The translations under genes and the position numbers were made by a program. 20,169 bases of DNA from positions 1-20,169 of the IMG/VR virus record IMGVR_UViG_3300025849_000288. The stretch is one strand, 5' to 3'. Positions 1-7,219 of this stretch are shown piece by piece (the stretch's first letter is position 1; each line of letters opens with the position of its first letter). The notes beneath the pieces are model-generated. The model was given only the letters and a program-made list of their open reading frames with translations, made no database searches and had not been told where the DNA came from. Source of the stretch: a virus.

Positions 1-305
1 TGCGTAGAGGTTTATTGTACGAATCGTCTTTTGCTTTTACAGTTGAAGATGATGAGTGGACTCAAGATGGTGATGTCCATAAAAGAAGCATTAATAAAAT
101 CGGCAGGTTATTTGATGTTTCTATAGTAGGTGTTGGTGCTTATGCTAATACCGATGTTGCACTACGAGCTTTGGAACAAATCAAGGAAGATATTTCCGAG
201 AAAGTAGAAGAAGTAATAGTGGAGCAAGTTGAATGCGATAGTGAAGAAACACTTAATAAAATCGAAATGTTACAAAATGAATTAACACTAAAAAGTAAAC
301 TCTAA
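1..305 (+). CDS. HK97-family prohead protease, C-terminal part only
   Basis: The gene is cut by the left edge; the reading frame is open from base 3, so the real start lies outside the window and the internal TTG at 15 should not be taken as a start. The visible residues read RGLLYESSFAFTVEDDEW, then RSINKIGRLFDVSIVGVGAY and NTDVALRAL. This is the typical end of the HK97/caudovirus prohead protease core (RG.SF.F.V.....W, LFDVS.V..PAY..T.VA.R). An acidic, coiled tail follows, rich in E and K. The catalytic His/Ser part is not in the window. The protease matures the procapsid by cleaving the capsid N-terminal delta domain and then itself. The stop codon is four bases before the capsid gene, the expected order for HK97-type heads. 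The family call is firm; completeness cannot be judged. Confidence 0.85.
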   Translation, partial: RRGLLYESSFAFTVEDDEWTQDGDVHKRSINKIGRLFDVSIVGVGAYANTDVALRALEQIKEDISEKVEEVIVEQVECDSEETLNKIEMLQNELTLKSKL

Positions 306-309
306 AAAG

Positions 310-1575
310 ATGAAAAACTCTGTAGAATTACGTCAAGAAAGAGCAGGATTGATTGCTGATGCAAACACTCTACTCGAAACTTGTAAAACTGAAGCTCGTA
401 ACTTCAGCGAAGATGAAAAAGTATCTTACGATGCTAAATTGGTATCTATTGACAACCTTAAAAAAGACATCGACTTGGTGGAACGTCAAGAAAAACTAAA
501 CGCAGAAGTTGTTGCAACTCCTGTATCTCACTCAACTCAAAACGTATCTGAGTCAAAAGAATTGAGAAACTTTTCTTTTGTAGACGCTTTTAACGCTGCA
601 AAATCAGGTCGTGTAGAAGGATTAGTTAAAGAGATGGATCAAGAAGCTCGTAACGAGAACCCTTCTCAAAACTTCAAAGGAGTAGCTATCCCTTACTCTG
701 CACTAGAAATTCGTGCAAACAATACAGCTCTAACAGCAAACTCATTCCCTGTACAAACAAAGTCATTTACTGACGATATGTTTGCAGCATCTGTATTAGT
801 AGGTAATGGTGCTAATGTATATACAGGATTGTCTGCTTCTCAGAAAGTGCCAATCATTGAAGGTATTACTGCATCTTTTATTCCTGAAAATGGTTCTACT
901 GCAGCAACTCCTGCAGGTACAATCGGTGGAGGTCAGTTAGACCCAAAGCAAGTTATTGCTGCTACTAACATCTCTAACGCTACTGTTACTCAGAACGCTT
1001 CTGTAGAGGCTGCATTCAGAAAAAACTTCGCAACTGCAATTATGGCTCAGTTTGAGAATAACTTGCTAGGTGCTGTAAGTGCAACTAACGGACCTGCTTC
1101 TATTTTTACTGAAGGTACACTTGCTACTGCAACTTGGACAGATGCATTAGCATTGGCTCGTGTACAAGAGATGTACAACAAAATGATAGCTCAGTCAAAT
1201 GATGTAAACAAAGACTCTATTAAGCTTTTACTTAACGGAGATGCTTACGCTGACTTGGTAACTCAAATTAGTGGTCAGTCAGGATCAGCATTTAACGCTG
1301 GTAATGCAAACTTAGCTGATAAGACTGTTCTTAATGTACCTTACGCTATCTCTAAAAACGTAGGTAATGGTGCTAACGATACAAGAGCAAGAGCTTTAAT
1401 GTTGGATATGGACAAAGTACACCTAGGTTTCTTTGGTGGTTTGGATCTATTAGTAGACCCATACAGCCAGTCTTTGAACGGTGGTACTCGATTAGTATTA
1501 AGCACTCTTGTAGATGGTTTGATTTCACAATCAAGTGGAAAAGAAGCAGCAGTAAAATGTGTTGCAGCAGCTTAA
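310..1575 (+). CDS. Major capsid protein, HK97 fold
   Basis: The 421-residue protein has the size and layout of an HK97-type major capsid precursor. About 100 N-terminal residues are charged and helical (ERAGLIADANTLLE, then YDAKLVSIDNLKKDIDLVER), as in the delta scaffold domain removed by the prohead protease. The rest is a Gly/Ala/Asn-rich shell-forming part (VPIIEGITASFIPENGST, GGGQLDPKQVIAATNIS, and GFFGGLDLLVDPYSQS near the end). It lies directly after the protease gene. Its codons contain more C-ending forms (aac, gac, ctc) than neighbouring genes, as expected for the most highly translated late gene, and a dedicated terminator follows it. It assembles into the icosahedral head. The exact cleavage site cannot be read from sequence alone. 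Confidence 0.95.
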   Translation: MKNSVELRQERAGLIADANTLLETCKTEARNFSEDEKVSYDAKLVSIDNLKKDIDLVERQEKLNAEVVATPVSHSTQNVSESKELRNFSFVDAFNAAKSGRVEGLVKEMDQEARNENPSQNFKGVAIPYSALEIRANNTALTANSFPVQTKSFTDDMFAASVLVGNGANVYTGLSASQKVPIIEGITASFIPENGSTAATPAGTIGGGQLDPKQVIAATNISNATVTQNASVEAAFRKNFATAIMAQFENNLLGAVSATNGPASIFTEGTLATATWTDALALARVQEMYNKMIAQSNDVNKDSIKLLLNGDAYADLVTQISGQSGSAFNAGNANLADKTVLNVPYAISKNVGNGANDTRARALMLDMDKVHLGFFGGLDLLVDPYSQSLNGGTRLVLSTLVDGLISQSSGKEAAVKCVAAA

Positions 1576-1598
1576 TAATAGCTTATAGTTTAAATTAA

Positions 1599-1625
1599 AA
1601 AGGGAGTCCTTCGGGACTTCCCTTT
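1599..1625 (+). terminator. Hairpin terminator after the capsid gene
   Basis: AAAGGGAGTCC pairs with GGACTTCCCTTT around a TTCG loop, giving 11 base pairs with one bulged U. The closing pair forms the exceptionally stable C(UUCG)G tetraloop. The downstream stretch is only moderately U-rich (TTTACTTACAAT). The position, between the capsid gene and the connector gene, suggests partial termination that keeps capsid mRNA in excess. Confidence 0.8.
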
Positions 1626-1643
1626 ACTTACAATATTAATTCT

Positions 1644-2258
1644 ATGTACTTAGACCCAAACACAAACATACAAGGCGATTTAGTTCTATCAAACGATCCT
1701 ACAACACAAGTAGTTTCTGTATCTGAAATTAAAGACCACCTTCGTATAGATACAAATTATGAAGATACTTTGTTAGGTTTATATATAGATTCTGCTACTG
1801 AGATGGCAGAGAATTATTGTGGTAGACATTTTATTACACACGAATACAAATTGTATTTTAATAAAATTGTTAGAGAGGCTTCATTAATCTTTCCTGATTG
1901 TACTTTATTTACACAGAACGGAGGAAATGAACTTTACCCAGTTAAATGGAGTATTCCTGGTTTTGCATCGGATTTTTTTTCTGATAAAGCCTATTTAGAT
2001 GGTAAATCAAATCCTTCTATAGTAAAACTAGGAAGTGATTTTAGTGATTTAGGTTACGCACCTGATGGTTATGAAGGAGCTTTGTTTTGGTTTCATTTTA
2101 AAACAGGTTTTGGCGATGCAGCAAGTGATGTACCACAAGCAGTTAAACAAGCGATTAAGTTAATCGTAAGCGATATGTATTATTTTAGAGAAGATAGAAA
2201 GCGTAGCTTCCCTATGGCTTCTGAGATATTACTACAACCTTATAAATGTTACCACTAG
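1644..2258 (+). CDS. Head-tail connector protein, gp6-like family
   Basis: The 204-residue protein carries the hallmarks of the gp6-like head-tail connector family. Near residues 26-62 are VSVSEIKDHLRIDTNYEDTL, then LYIDSATEMAENYCGR; at the C-terminus is an alpha-helical MYYFREDR followed by LLQPYK. Family members form a ring below the portal that adapts it to the tail. Between these two parts is an insertion-like segment (about residues 70-150, with LFTQNGGNELYPVKW and PDGYEGALFWF) that makes it longer than the minimal ~100-residue family form, as is common in larger members. The ATG follows the capsid terminator by 18 bases with an A/T-rich leader. Confidence 0.85.
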   Translation: MYLDPNTNIQGDLVLSNDPTTQVVSVSEIKDHLRIDTNYEDTLLGLYIDSATEMAENYCGRHFITHEYKLYFNKIVREASLIFPDCTLFTQNGGNELYPVKWSIPGFASDFFSDKAYLDGKSNPSIVKLGSDFSDLGYAPDGYEGALFWFHFKTGFGDAASDVPQAVKQAIKLIVSDMYYFREDRKRSFPMASEILLQPYKCYH

Positions 2259-2261
2259 GAT

Positions 2262-2636
2262 ATGACATTTATTAGCAAAATAAAAGCAGGAGATTTTAAC
2301 CAAAAGATAAGGTTATTTACAGTAGGGAATAATAAAGATGCGTTTGGTGGTGTAACCGAATTCCGTAGTACTTTCCATCTTGTTTGGGCAAATAAAAATG
2401 TAAAAACTCTCAGAGATATTGAGGAAAAATTTGAAGGAGAAGAATTACAATCTTATGGTAGGTTTGTTTACACTATAAGATATTCAGATACGACTAAAAA
2501 TATTAAAGCTAATTGGGTTATTGAAGACCACGAAACAAGTGAACGCTATGAGATTTTAGGTTTTGTTATAGACCCTCGTAAAGAGTTTATTGAAATATTT
2601 GTTAAACAAGATTTACCAACGGAATCTCCTTTTTAA
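2262..2636 (+). CDS. Phage head closure protein (SPP1 gp16-like)
   Basis: The 124-residue protein follows the connector by three bases and fits the head-tail joining/head closure family. It begins with GDFNQKIRLFTVGNNKDAFG (the family pattern is L..RI.l........G), then has VWANKNVKTLRDIEEKFEGE and an E-rich beta C-terminal half ending YEILGFVIDPRKEFIEIFVK, matching the usual w.I.G...d....l.l.. end. In family members this small beta-barrel protein plugs or closes the portal-connector channel. Its place between connector and neck protein agrees. Confidence 0.85.
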   Translation: MTFISKIKAGDFNQKIRLFTVGNNKDAFGGVTEFRSTFHLVWANKNVKTLRDIEEKFEGEELQSYGRFVYTIRYSDTTKNIKANWVIEDHETSERYEILGFVIDPRKEFIEIFVKQDLPTESPF

Positions 2637-2637
2637 A

Positions 2638-3168
2638 ATGGCTAAACCAAAAAAGAATCAAAACTTTACAATAAAGGTAGAAGGAGTTGAAAGAGTTAAA
2701 AGAGGACTTAAAAAGCTAGGATTAACCGCTAAACAATCTCGAACTGAAATAAATAAGGCTCTTAGACCATCTGCAAATATGCTTTCAAGAGGTATTCGTA
2801 AGGCTTATAAGAACCAATTTAAAAGTAAGAACCCTGGTCGAAGATACGATCCAACATCCAAAAGCTATAAGCAAGGGATGAGAACGGCAGATACGATTGG
2901 AGTGATTACAGCAAGAAAGTCAAAGCAACCTGGGTTGTTTGTTGGACCAAGATTAAGAAAAGTAAACCCACACTATTTTAAAGGTAAGACAAGTAAGAAT
3001 CTTGCTGCAATGCAAATAGAAGGGTATAAGGATAGGTCAGGAAGTATAGTTAAATTTCCTAATGTATTTGAGATAACGGCAAAATCAATGGGAAGTCAAG
3101 TATCAGCAAAGGCTCAGAAAGACTTAGGCAAGTTGATAGATAAAATGATAAGAAAAGCAGGATTTTAG
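2638..3168 (+). CDS. HK97 gp10-like neck/tail completion protein
   Basis: I place the start at the ATG one base after the previous stop (MAKPKKNQNF..., 176 residues). A longer in-frame form from TTG at 2590 would overlap the upstream gene and add no family-like sequence. The protein is very basic. It opens with FTIKVEGVERVKRGLKKLG and LRPSANMLSRGIRKAYK, as in the HK97 gp10 family (i..G.del...l..l.......kal...a..l....k...p), and it has GPRLRKVNPHYFKGK and a family-like C-terminal helix. Gp10-type proteins complete the head-tail interface before tail attachment. The gene order supports the call. Confidence 0.8.
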   Translation: MAKPKKNQNFTIKVEGVERVKRGLKKLGLTAKQSRTEINKALRPSANMLSRGIRKAYKNQFKSKNPGRRYDPTSKSYKQGMRTADTIGVITARKSKQPGLFVGPRLRKVNPHYFKGKTSKNLAAMQIEGYKDRSGSIVKFPNVFEITAKSMGSQVSAKAQKDLGKLIDKMIRKAGF

Positions 3169-3990
3169 ATGTTTGCAGTAATAGGACAAAAAATATTTCA
3201 AAAATTATGTGATAATCTTCCCTTTAGAGTTGCTAACGGAGAGACTATTGGTGGTGAATTAATACAAAACACTCATTTAGCTACTACGCAATATTGGTTT
3301 GTGTATAATACACCCCCAAGGTATTATTATGCTTCAAACAATAAAATATTTTTTTACTCTACAGATGCTAATGCAGATGCAGGTATTTTTGCAAGTATAA
3401 ATATAGAAAATAATAAGAAATACATAATTGAAGCAGAAGGGTTTTCTCCGTTTACAACCACTTGGTCTATTGGAGGCTCACCAGGATCAAATAGTGTTTA
3501 TCAAAGTGGTGTAATACCTGAAGGTAACTTTAAGGTGTCTTTACCTTTTACATCAAATTCAACTGGCTACAGATTTCTTCAACTTTTTGCAAACTCAAAT
3601 AATATCAGCCAATCTTATTTAAGTAAGATTAGTGTAAAAGAAGTTGCTACCTCTTGTAAAGTAACACCTGTAATTATACCACAAGGAACAGAATACCCTG
3701 CGACAACTTACGAGATAGCAAACGTATCTAACTTTATGTCTAAAGGTGGTTCATTAAATTCTTGCGATGTATCAATAAACATATCTTGTTTTGCTGATGG
3801 GTACGCAACTACATATAACCAAGCTAAAGCAGTTGTAGAGGCTTTAGACTTGTACAAAGTTACTTATACTGAGGATGGACAATCCTATACGGCTAAATTT
3901 AGGTTTATAAACCTAGATGACGAGTATTATAAGCAACCCGAAAAATTCTACAAAAACTTAACTTTCAACTGTTTAATAATTAAAAACTAA
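3169..3990 (+). CDS. Tail terminator (DUF3168/gpU-like) with a large inserted sandwich-like domain
   Basis: This 273-residue protein starts immediately after the previous stop. Its ends look like a DUF3168 tail-terminator protein: N-terminal helix FAVIGQKIFQKLCDN (residues 2-16), then from about residue 164 KVTPVIIPQGTEYPATTYEI (family pattern P...PQG..yP...Y), and a C-terminal half with YNQAKAVVEALDLYKVTY and a final beta strand. Between them, residues ~22-160 do not belong to that family: GGELIQNTHLATTQYW at the start and SYLSKISVKEV at the end resemble the ELVTNGDF...W...IDNVSVKE pattern of carbohydrate-binding-module-like jelly-roll domains found in many phage proteins. The core should cap the tail tube; the insertion would be displayed on the outside near the neck. 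Core role fairly sure, domain fold inferred. Confidence 0.75.
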   Translation: MFAVIGQKIFQKLCDNLPFRVANGETIGGELIQNTHLATTQYWFVYNTPPRYYYASNNKIFFYSTDANADAGIFASINIENNKKYIIEAEGFSPFTTTWSIGGSPGSNSVYQSGVIPEGNFKVSLPFTSNSTGYRFLQLFANSNNISQSYLSKISVKEVATSCKVTPVIIPQGTEYPATTYEIANVSNFMSKGGSLNSCDVSINISCFADGYATTYNQAKAVVEALDLYKVTYTEDGQSYTAKFRFINLDDEYYKQPEKFYKNLTFNCLIIKN

Positions 3991-3996
3991 AATAAA

Positions 3997-4383
3997 ATGG
4001 CAATTTTAAACGCAACAAGTGTTACTTTAAGTATCGCAGGCGAGGTAATGGGACACTCTACTTCTTGTAGCCTAAGTATAACTAGAGACTTAAGAGACTC
4101 TACAACAAAATCAAGTGCAGGATGGTCTGAGTCTTTGGCAGGTCTAAAGTCTTGGGAAATGAACGGAGATGCTTTTGTCGATATAGCAGAAACAGATGCT
4201 CCTCTTGGAGATTGTTTTGATGCTTTAATTGCAGGTGTATCTGTAGCTGTAGTATTTACAGTAGACACACAGACTTATACTGGTAGTGGATTCTTAACTA
4301 ATGTATCTACAGATGCAGGTGTAGAAGAAAATGCAACCTTCTCTGTTTCTATTACAGGTACTAGCACTCTAACTAAGGCTTAA
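3997..4383 (+). CDS. Major tail tube protein
   Basis: The 128-residue protein (MAILNATSVTLSIAGEVMGH...) is Ser/Thr-rich and predicted almost all beta. It contains the tail tube pattern of TP901-1/HK97-like major tail proteins: a first strand ending in G..., SLSITRDLRDSTTKSSAGWS (I...RD..d.T.k...gw...), then GLKSWEMNGDAFVDI and a C-terminal half with YTGSGFLTNVSTDAGVEENA, FSVSITGTSTLTKA. Hexameric rings of this protein build the tail lumen. It lies between terminator and chaperone as expected. It is compact and carries no C-terminal Ig-like extension. Confidence 0.85.
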   Translation: MAILNATSVTLSIAGEVMGHSTSCSLSITRDLRDSTTKSSAGWSESLAGLKSWEMNGDAFVDIAETDAPLGDCFDALIAGVSVAVVFTVDTQTYTGSGFLTNVSTDAGVEENATFSVSITGTSTLTKA

Positions 4384-4407
4384 AAGTAATAATTAAATTT
4401 ATTTATA

Positions 4408-4707
4408 ATGAAAAAGGTAGAATTAGGCGGTCAAGAAAGACCAATAAGATTTAGTTATTTAGCTTTAAAAGACATTTGTAATAAGTGTGGATTAAAGTTA
4501 AGTGAAATGAATCAGTTAGGATCGGAGATAGACCACATTGGTATCATCACATTCTTTGGATTAAAAGCAGGAGCTAAAAAAATTGGCGAGCCTTTTAAGT
4601 ACAAAGTAGCTGATATTGAAGAATGGTTAGATAACGAGGAGTTTAATAAGATAAACGAAATATTTGAGGCTTTCCAACTTGACCAACCTCAGAACGAGGG
4701 AAAGTAG
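4408..4707 (+). CDS. Tail assembly chaperone, short form (gpG-like)
   Basis: The 99-residue product MKKVELGGQERPIRFSYLAL... lies between tail tube and tape measure, where every long-tailed siphophage encodes its chaperone pair. It has the usual features: a short beta start, helix LKDICNKCGLKLSEM, the middle IDHIGIITFFGLKAGAK and an acidic helical end (EEWLDNEEFNKINEIFEAF). It should bind the tape measure protein and hold it soluble for tube assembly. Its stop at 4705-4707 follows a perfect slippery heptamer, so a fraction of ribosomes make the extended form described separately. Confidence 0.8.
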   Translation: MKKVELGGQERPIRFSYLALKDICNKCGLKLSEMNQLGSEIDHIGIITFFGLKAGAKKIGEPFKYKVADIEEWLDNEEFNKINEIFEAFQLDQPQNEGK

Positions 4708-5075
4708 TTAAGGGAGAGGAGGTCGATGATGAATCGGGAGAAATTAACTGGGACAAACTCGAACAGATAGGATTAGGTAGAATGGGGTTAGGTTGTGATG
4801 AACTTTATAGCTTAACCCCACGAACCTTTAACAATCAGTTAATGGGATTTAATCAGTATCAAGAGCAACTGATGCGTGATAGATGGGAGCAAACAAGGAT
4901 GATAGTACATTCTTGCATTGCACCACACTCAAAGAAAACACTTAAACCAAAAGAGATCCTTCCTTTCCCTTGGGATAACAAGTCAAGAGGTAGAAAAATA
5001 ATAGCCTCTAACGAGCAAATAGCTAAAGATGTCGCTAGACATAAACAGGTATTACTAAAATTAAATAAAGAATAA
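4408..5075 (+). CDS. Tail assembly chaperone, -1 frameshift fusion (gpGT-like)
   Basis: The second frame is open from 4683 (a TGA at 4680-4682 closes it upstream) to the TAA at 5073-5075. It is in the -1 frame relative to the short chaperone. After slipping at 4698-4704, translation resumes at 4704 as VVKGEEVDDESGEINWDKLE and continues with IGLGRMGLGCDELYSLTPRTF, a pattern typical of T-part chaperones (W..l...G.G.lG....e...LTp.ef). The fusion would be 222 residues. An independent start at ATG 4782 would drop the conserved INWDKLEQIGLG part, which argues for frameshifting rather than a separate gene. The stop overlaps the tape measure ATG by one base (TAATG). Confidence 0.8.
4698..4704 (+). 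promoter_or_regulatory. -1 ribosomal frameshift slippery heptamer GGGAAAG
   Basis: G GGA AAG is in the zero frame of the chaperone gene, exactly X XXY YYZ, with the stop TAG as the next codon. The same heptamer is the known slip site of lambda gene G/T. A purine-rich stretch (GGGAGAGGAGG, 4712-4722) follows; its role, if any, is unclear. Confidence 0.85.
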
Positions 5076-7213
5076 TGGGTGGAATTAAGACTATATCGAT
5101 AATTGTAGCTGCCAATATAAAAGGGCTAGAAGCAGGTTTAGGTAAAGCAAATAAATCTATAGCAGGTTTTGCAGCAAACGCAGCTCGTATAGGTTCTACT
5201 CTTTCATTTGGTATTACAGCACCTCTTACTGCTTTAGGTACTTCAGCCTTTAAAGCGTTCCGAGACTTCGAGTCAGGAATGAATAGAGTTGCTATGGTAA
5301 CTCAAGCTAGTAAAGATGAGATTAAATTACTTACTTCTGAAGCCAAAAGACTTGGTGCAACTACTAGATTTACGGCAACAGATGTAGCAAAACTACAAGA
5401 GATTTTAGGTCGTAAAGGTTTTAAAACTGATGCGATAGTCGATATGACAGAGGCTATATTGAATTTGTCTATTGCAGCAGGAGAAGATTTAAACATTGCA
5501 GCGAACTCAGTAGCATCTACGTTAAACGCTTTTAATTTAGATGCATCAGAAGGAGCTAGGGTAGCAAATACTTTAGCACAAGCTACTGTTAATTCCACAC
5601 TTCAACTTAACACATTTACTACTGCGTTTGCCAATGCAGGTGCTTCAGCTAGTGCGGCAAATGTAGATATTGAGGAGTTGACCGCTATGATGGGGGTCTT
5701 AATTGATAACGGTATTAAAGCATCTAGAGCAGGTACATCGCTTAACTCTTTATTTATAACCTTAAAAGAAAAAGGTATTAGTTTATCTGATACTTTAGAT
5801 TTAGTTTCTCAAGGAGAATTAGGTTTAGAAAGAGCTACTGCTATTGCAGGTAAACGGTTTAGTAAGCAATTAATTATATTATCTAATAATAGAGATGAAG
5901 TAAAACGACTTACAGCAGAGTATAAGGGAAATACTACCGCAATGAAAACAATGGGTGATTTAGCAAAATTAACTGCGGATCACAAAATAGCATTGATGGA
6001 AAGTGCGATGAATGCAATGCAAATCGAAATGGGTAGTTTGATGGCTGAAGCCTTATTACCAATGATACGTAAAATAACAGAATTAGCACAAGCGTTTGGA
6101 AACCTAGATGTTAAAACAAAGAAGATGATACTTATAGCAGGAGCTATAGCAGCATCTTTAGGTCCAATTATTTTAATTGTAGGTGGTTTAGGGGGTGCTT
6201 TTGTAGCAGGATTAGCTGTATTAGGACCATTCGCAGTAGCTTTAGGTGTTATGGCTATTAAAATAGCTGCAATTTTGTTTGTAATTGACTTACTTATAAA
6301 AGGGTTTGGTGCATTAGCAACTTACGCTGATGAGAATCGAAAAGCAATAACAGAAAGATTTAAAAATACAGCAGCATCAATAGGTAACTTTTTTATAAAA
6401 ATATTTAATAATACTGTAAAATTTTTACAAAATACTGCGGCAAAATTTGGTATAAAGATTTTTAAAGACTTTCAACCTTCTAAAGAATTTGAAATAATAC
6501 CTGATGATGAATTAACAAAAATAACTTCTATCACAGATTCTTTTGAAAAGTTTAATAAAAAATATTCTAAATTTAAATCTAACATAGTTAAGGGTGTAAA
6601 AGATGCTTTTACATTTGATATGGGTGCAGATAACTCAGAATCTAAGGCTGATAAAAAAGAATTTGTAGCTTCAGAATTTGACTATCAAGCTGAATATCAA
6701 CAATACTTAGCAGATGTAGCAATGGCTGAAGCAGCTACACGAAGATTTCAAAATGCTACAATAGAGTTAGGTAAACAGATTTCAATGTCTTTTGCCGACT
6801 CATTTGCTGAGGTAGTTGTTAGTGGTGAAAATCTTAAAGAAGGTTTAACAAATATATTTGTTGATTTATTAAAGCAAATAGGTAAAATGATTATTAAAGC
6901 CTTAATATTAGCAGCTATTTTTGCAATGATTCCAGGTATGGGAGGTTTAGGTGCTACACAAGTTACAGGCTTTAAAGATATATTAGGCACTCTAATGGGT
7001 GGTGCTTTCGCAGATGGAGGGCAGCCACCTGTAGGTAAAATGAGTTTAGTAGGTGAACGAGGTCCTGAATTATTTGTACCTAACTCAAAAGGAACAATAG
7101 TACCTAATCACGCTTTAGGCGGTGGGTCAGCTCCAATACCTGATGTAAAAATATCGGGTAACGATTTATTAATTGTATTTGATAGAGCAGAACGTAGAAA
7201 AAATAGAAGGTAA
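5075..7213 (+). CDS. Tape measure protein, TP901 family
   Basis: The 712-residue protein begins with beta/helix elements (ISIIVAANIKGLEAGLGKAN) and has the TP901 tape measure core at about residues 65-230: FRDFESGMNRVAMVTQAS, EAKRLGATTRFTATDVA, AANSVASTLNAFNLDASEGA, and FANAGASASAANVDIEELTA. Two hydrophobic helical zones follow (about 345-410 and 600-625), as usual for a protein that is ejected and may contact the membrane. The end has the common tail motif GGAFADGGQ, MSLVGERGPELFVPNSKGTI and VPNHALGGG. It sets tail length; by the usual 1.5 angstrom per residue rule the tail would be near 100 nm. It overlaps the chaperone stop by one base. Confidence 0.95.
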   Translation: MGGIKTISIIVAANIKGLEAGLGKANKSIAGFAANAARIGSTLSFGITAPLTALGTSAFKAFRDFESGMNRVAMVTQASKDEIKLLTSEAKRLGATTRFTATDVAKLQEILGRKGFKTDAIVDMTEAILNLSIAAGEDLNIAANSVASTLNAFNLDASEGARVANTLAQATVNSTLQLNTFTTAFANAGASASAANVDIEELTAMMGVLIDNGIKASRAGTSLNSLFITLKEKGISLSDTLDLVSQGELGLERATAIAGKRFSKQLIILSNNRDEVKRLTAEYKGNTTAMKTMGDLAKLTADHKIALMESAMNAMQIEMGSLMAEALLPMIRKITELAQAFGNLDVKTKKMILIAGAIAASLGPIILIVGGLGGAFVAGLAVLGPFAVALGVMAIKIAAILFVIDLLIKGFGALATYADENRKAITERFKNTAASIGNFFIKIFNNTVKFLQNTAAKFGIKIFKDFQPSKEFEIIPDDELTKITSITDSFEKFNKKYSKFKSNIVKGVKDAFTFDMGADNSESKADKKEFVASEFDYQAEYQQYLADVAMAEAATRRFQNATIELGKQISMSFADSFAEVVVSGENLKEGLTNIFVDLLKQIGKMIIKALILAAIFAMIPGMGGLGATQVTGFKDILGTLMGGAFADGGQPPVGKMSLVGERGPELFVPNSKGTIVPNHALGGGSAPIPDVKISGNDLLIVFDRAERRKNRR

Positions 7214-7219
7214 GCGGAT

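Noticed and set aside
2590-2637. Longer start (TTG 2590) for the gp10-like gene
   Set aside because: Would add 16 residues fully overlapping the head closure gene; the ATG at 2638 directly after its stop is the natural start.
3987-4268. Leftward open frame opposite the tail tube gene
   Set aside because: It is antisense to a confidently recognised gene and its product is low-complexity with no family pattern; a shadow of the real frame.
5302-5598. Leftward open frame inside the tape measure gene
   Set aside because: Antisense to the conserved TP901 core; Ser/Ala-rich product typical of reverse-strand shadows.
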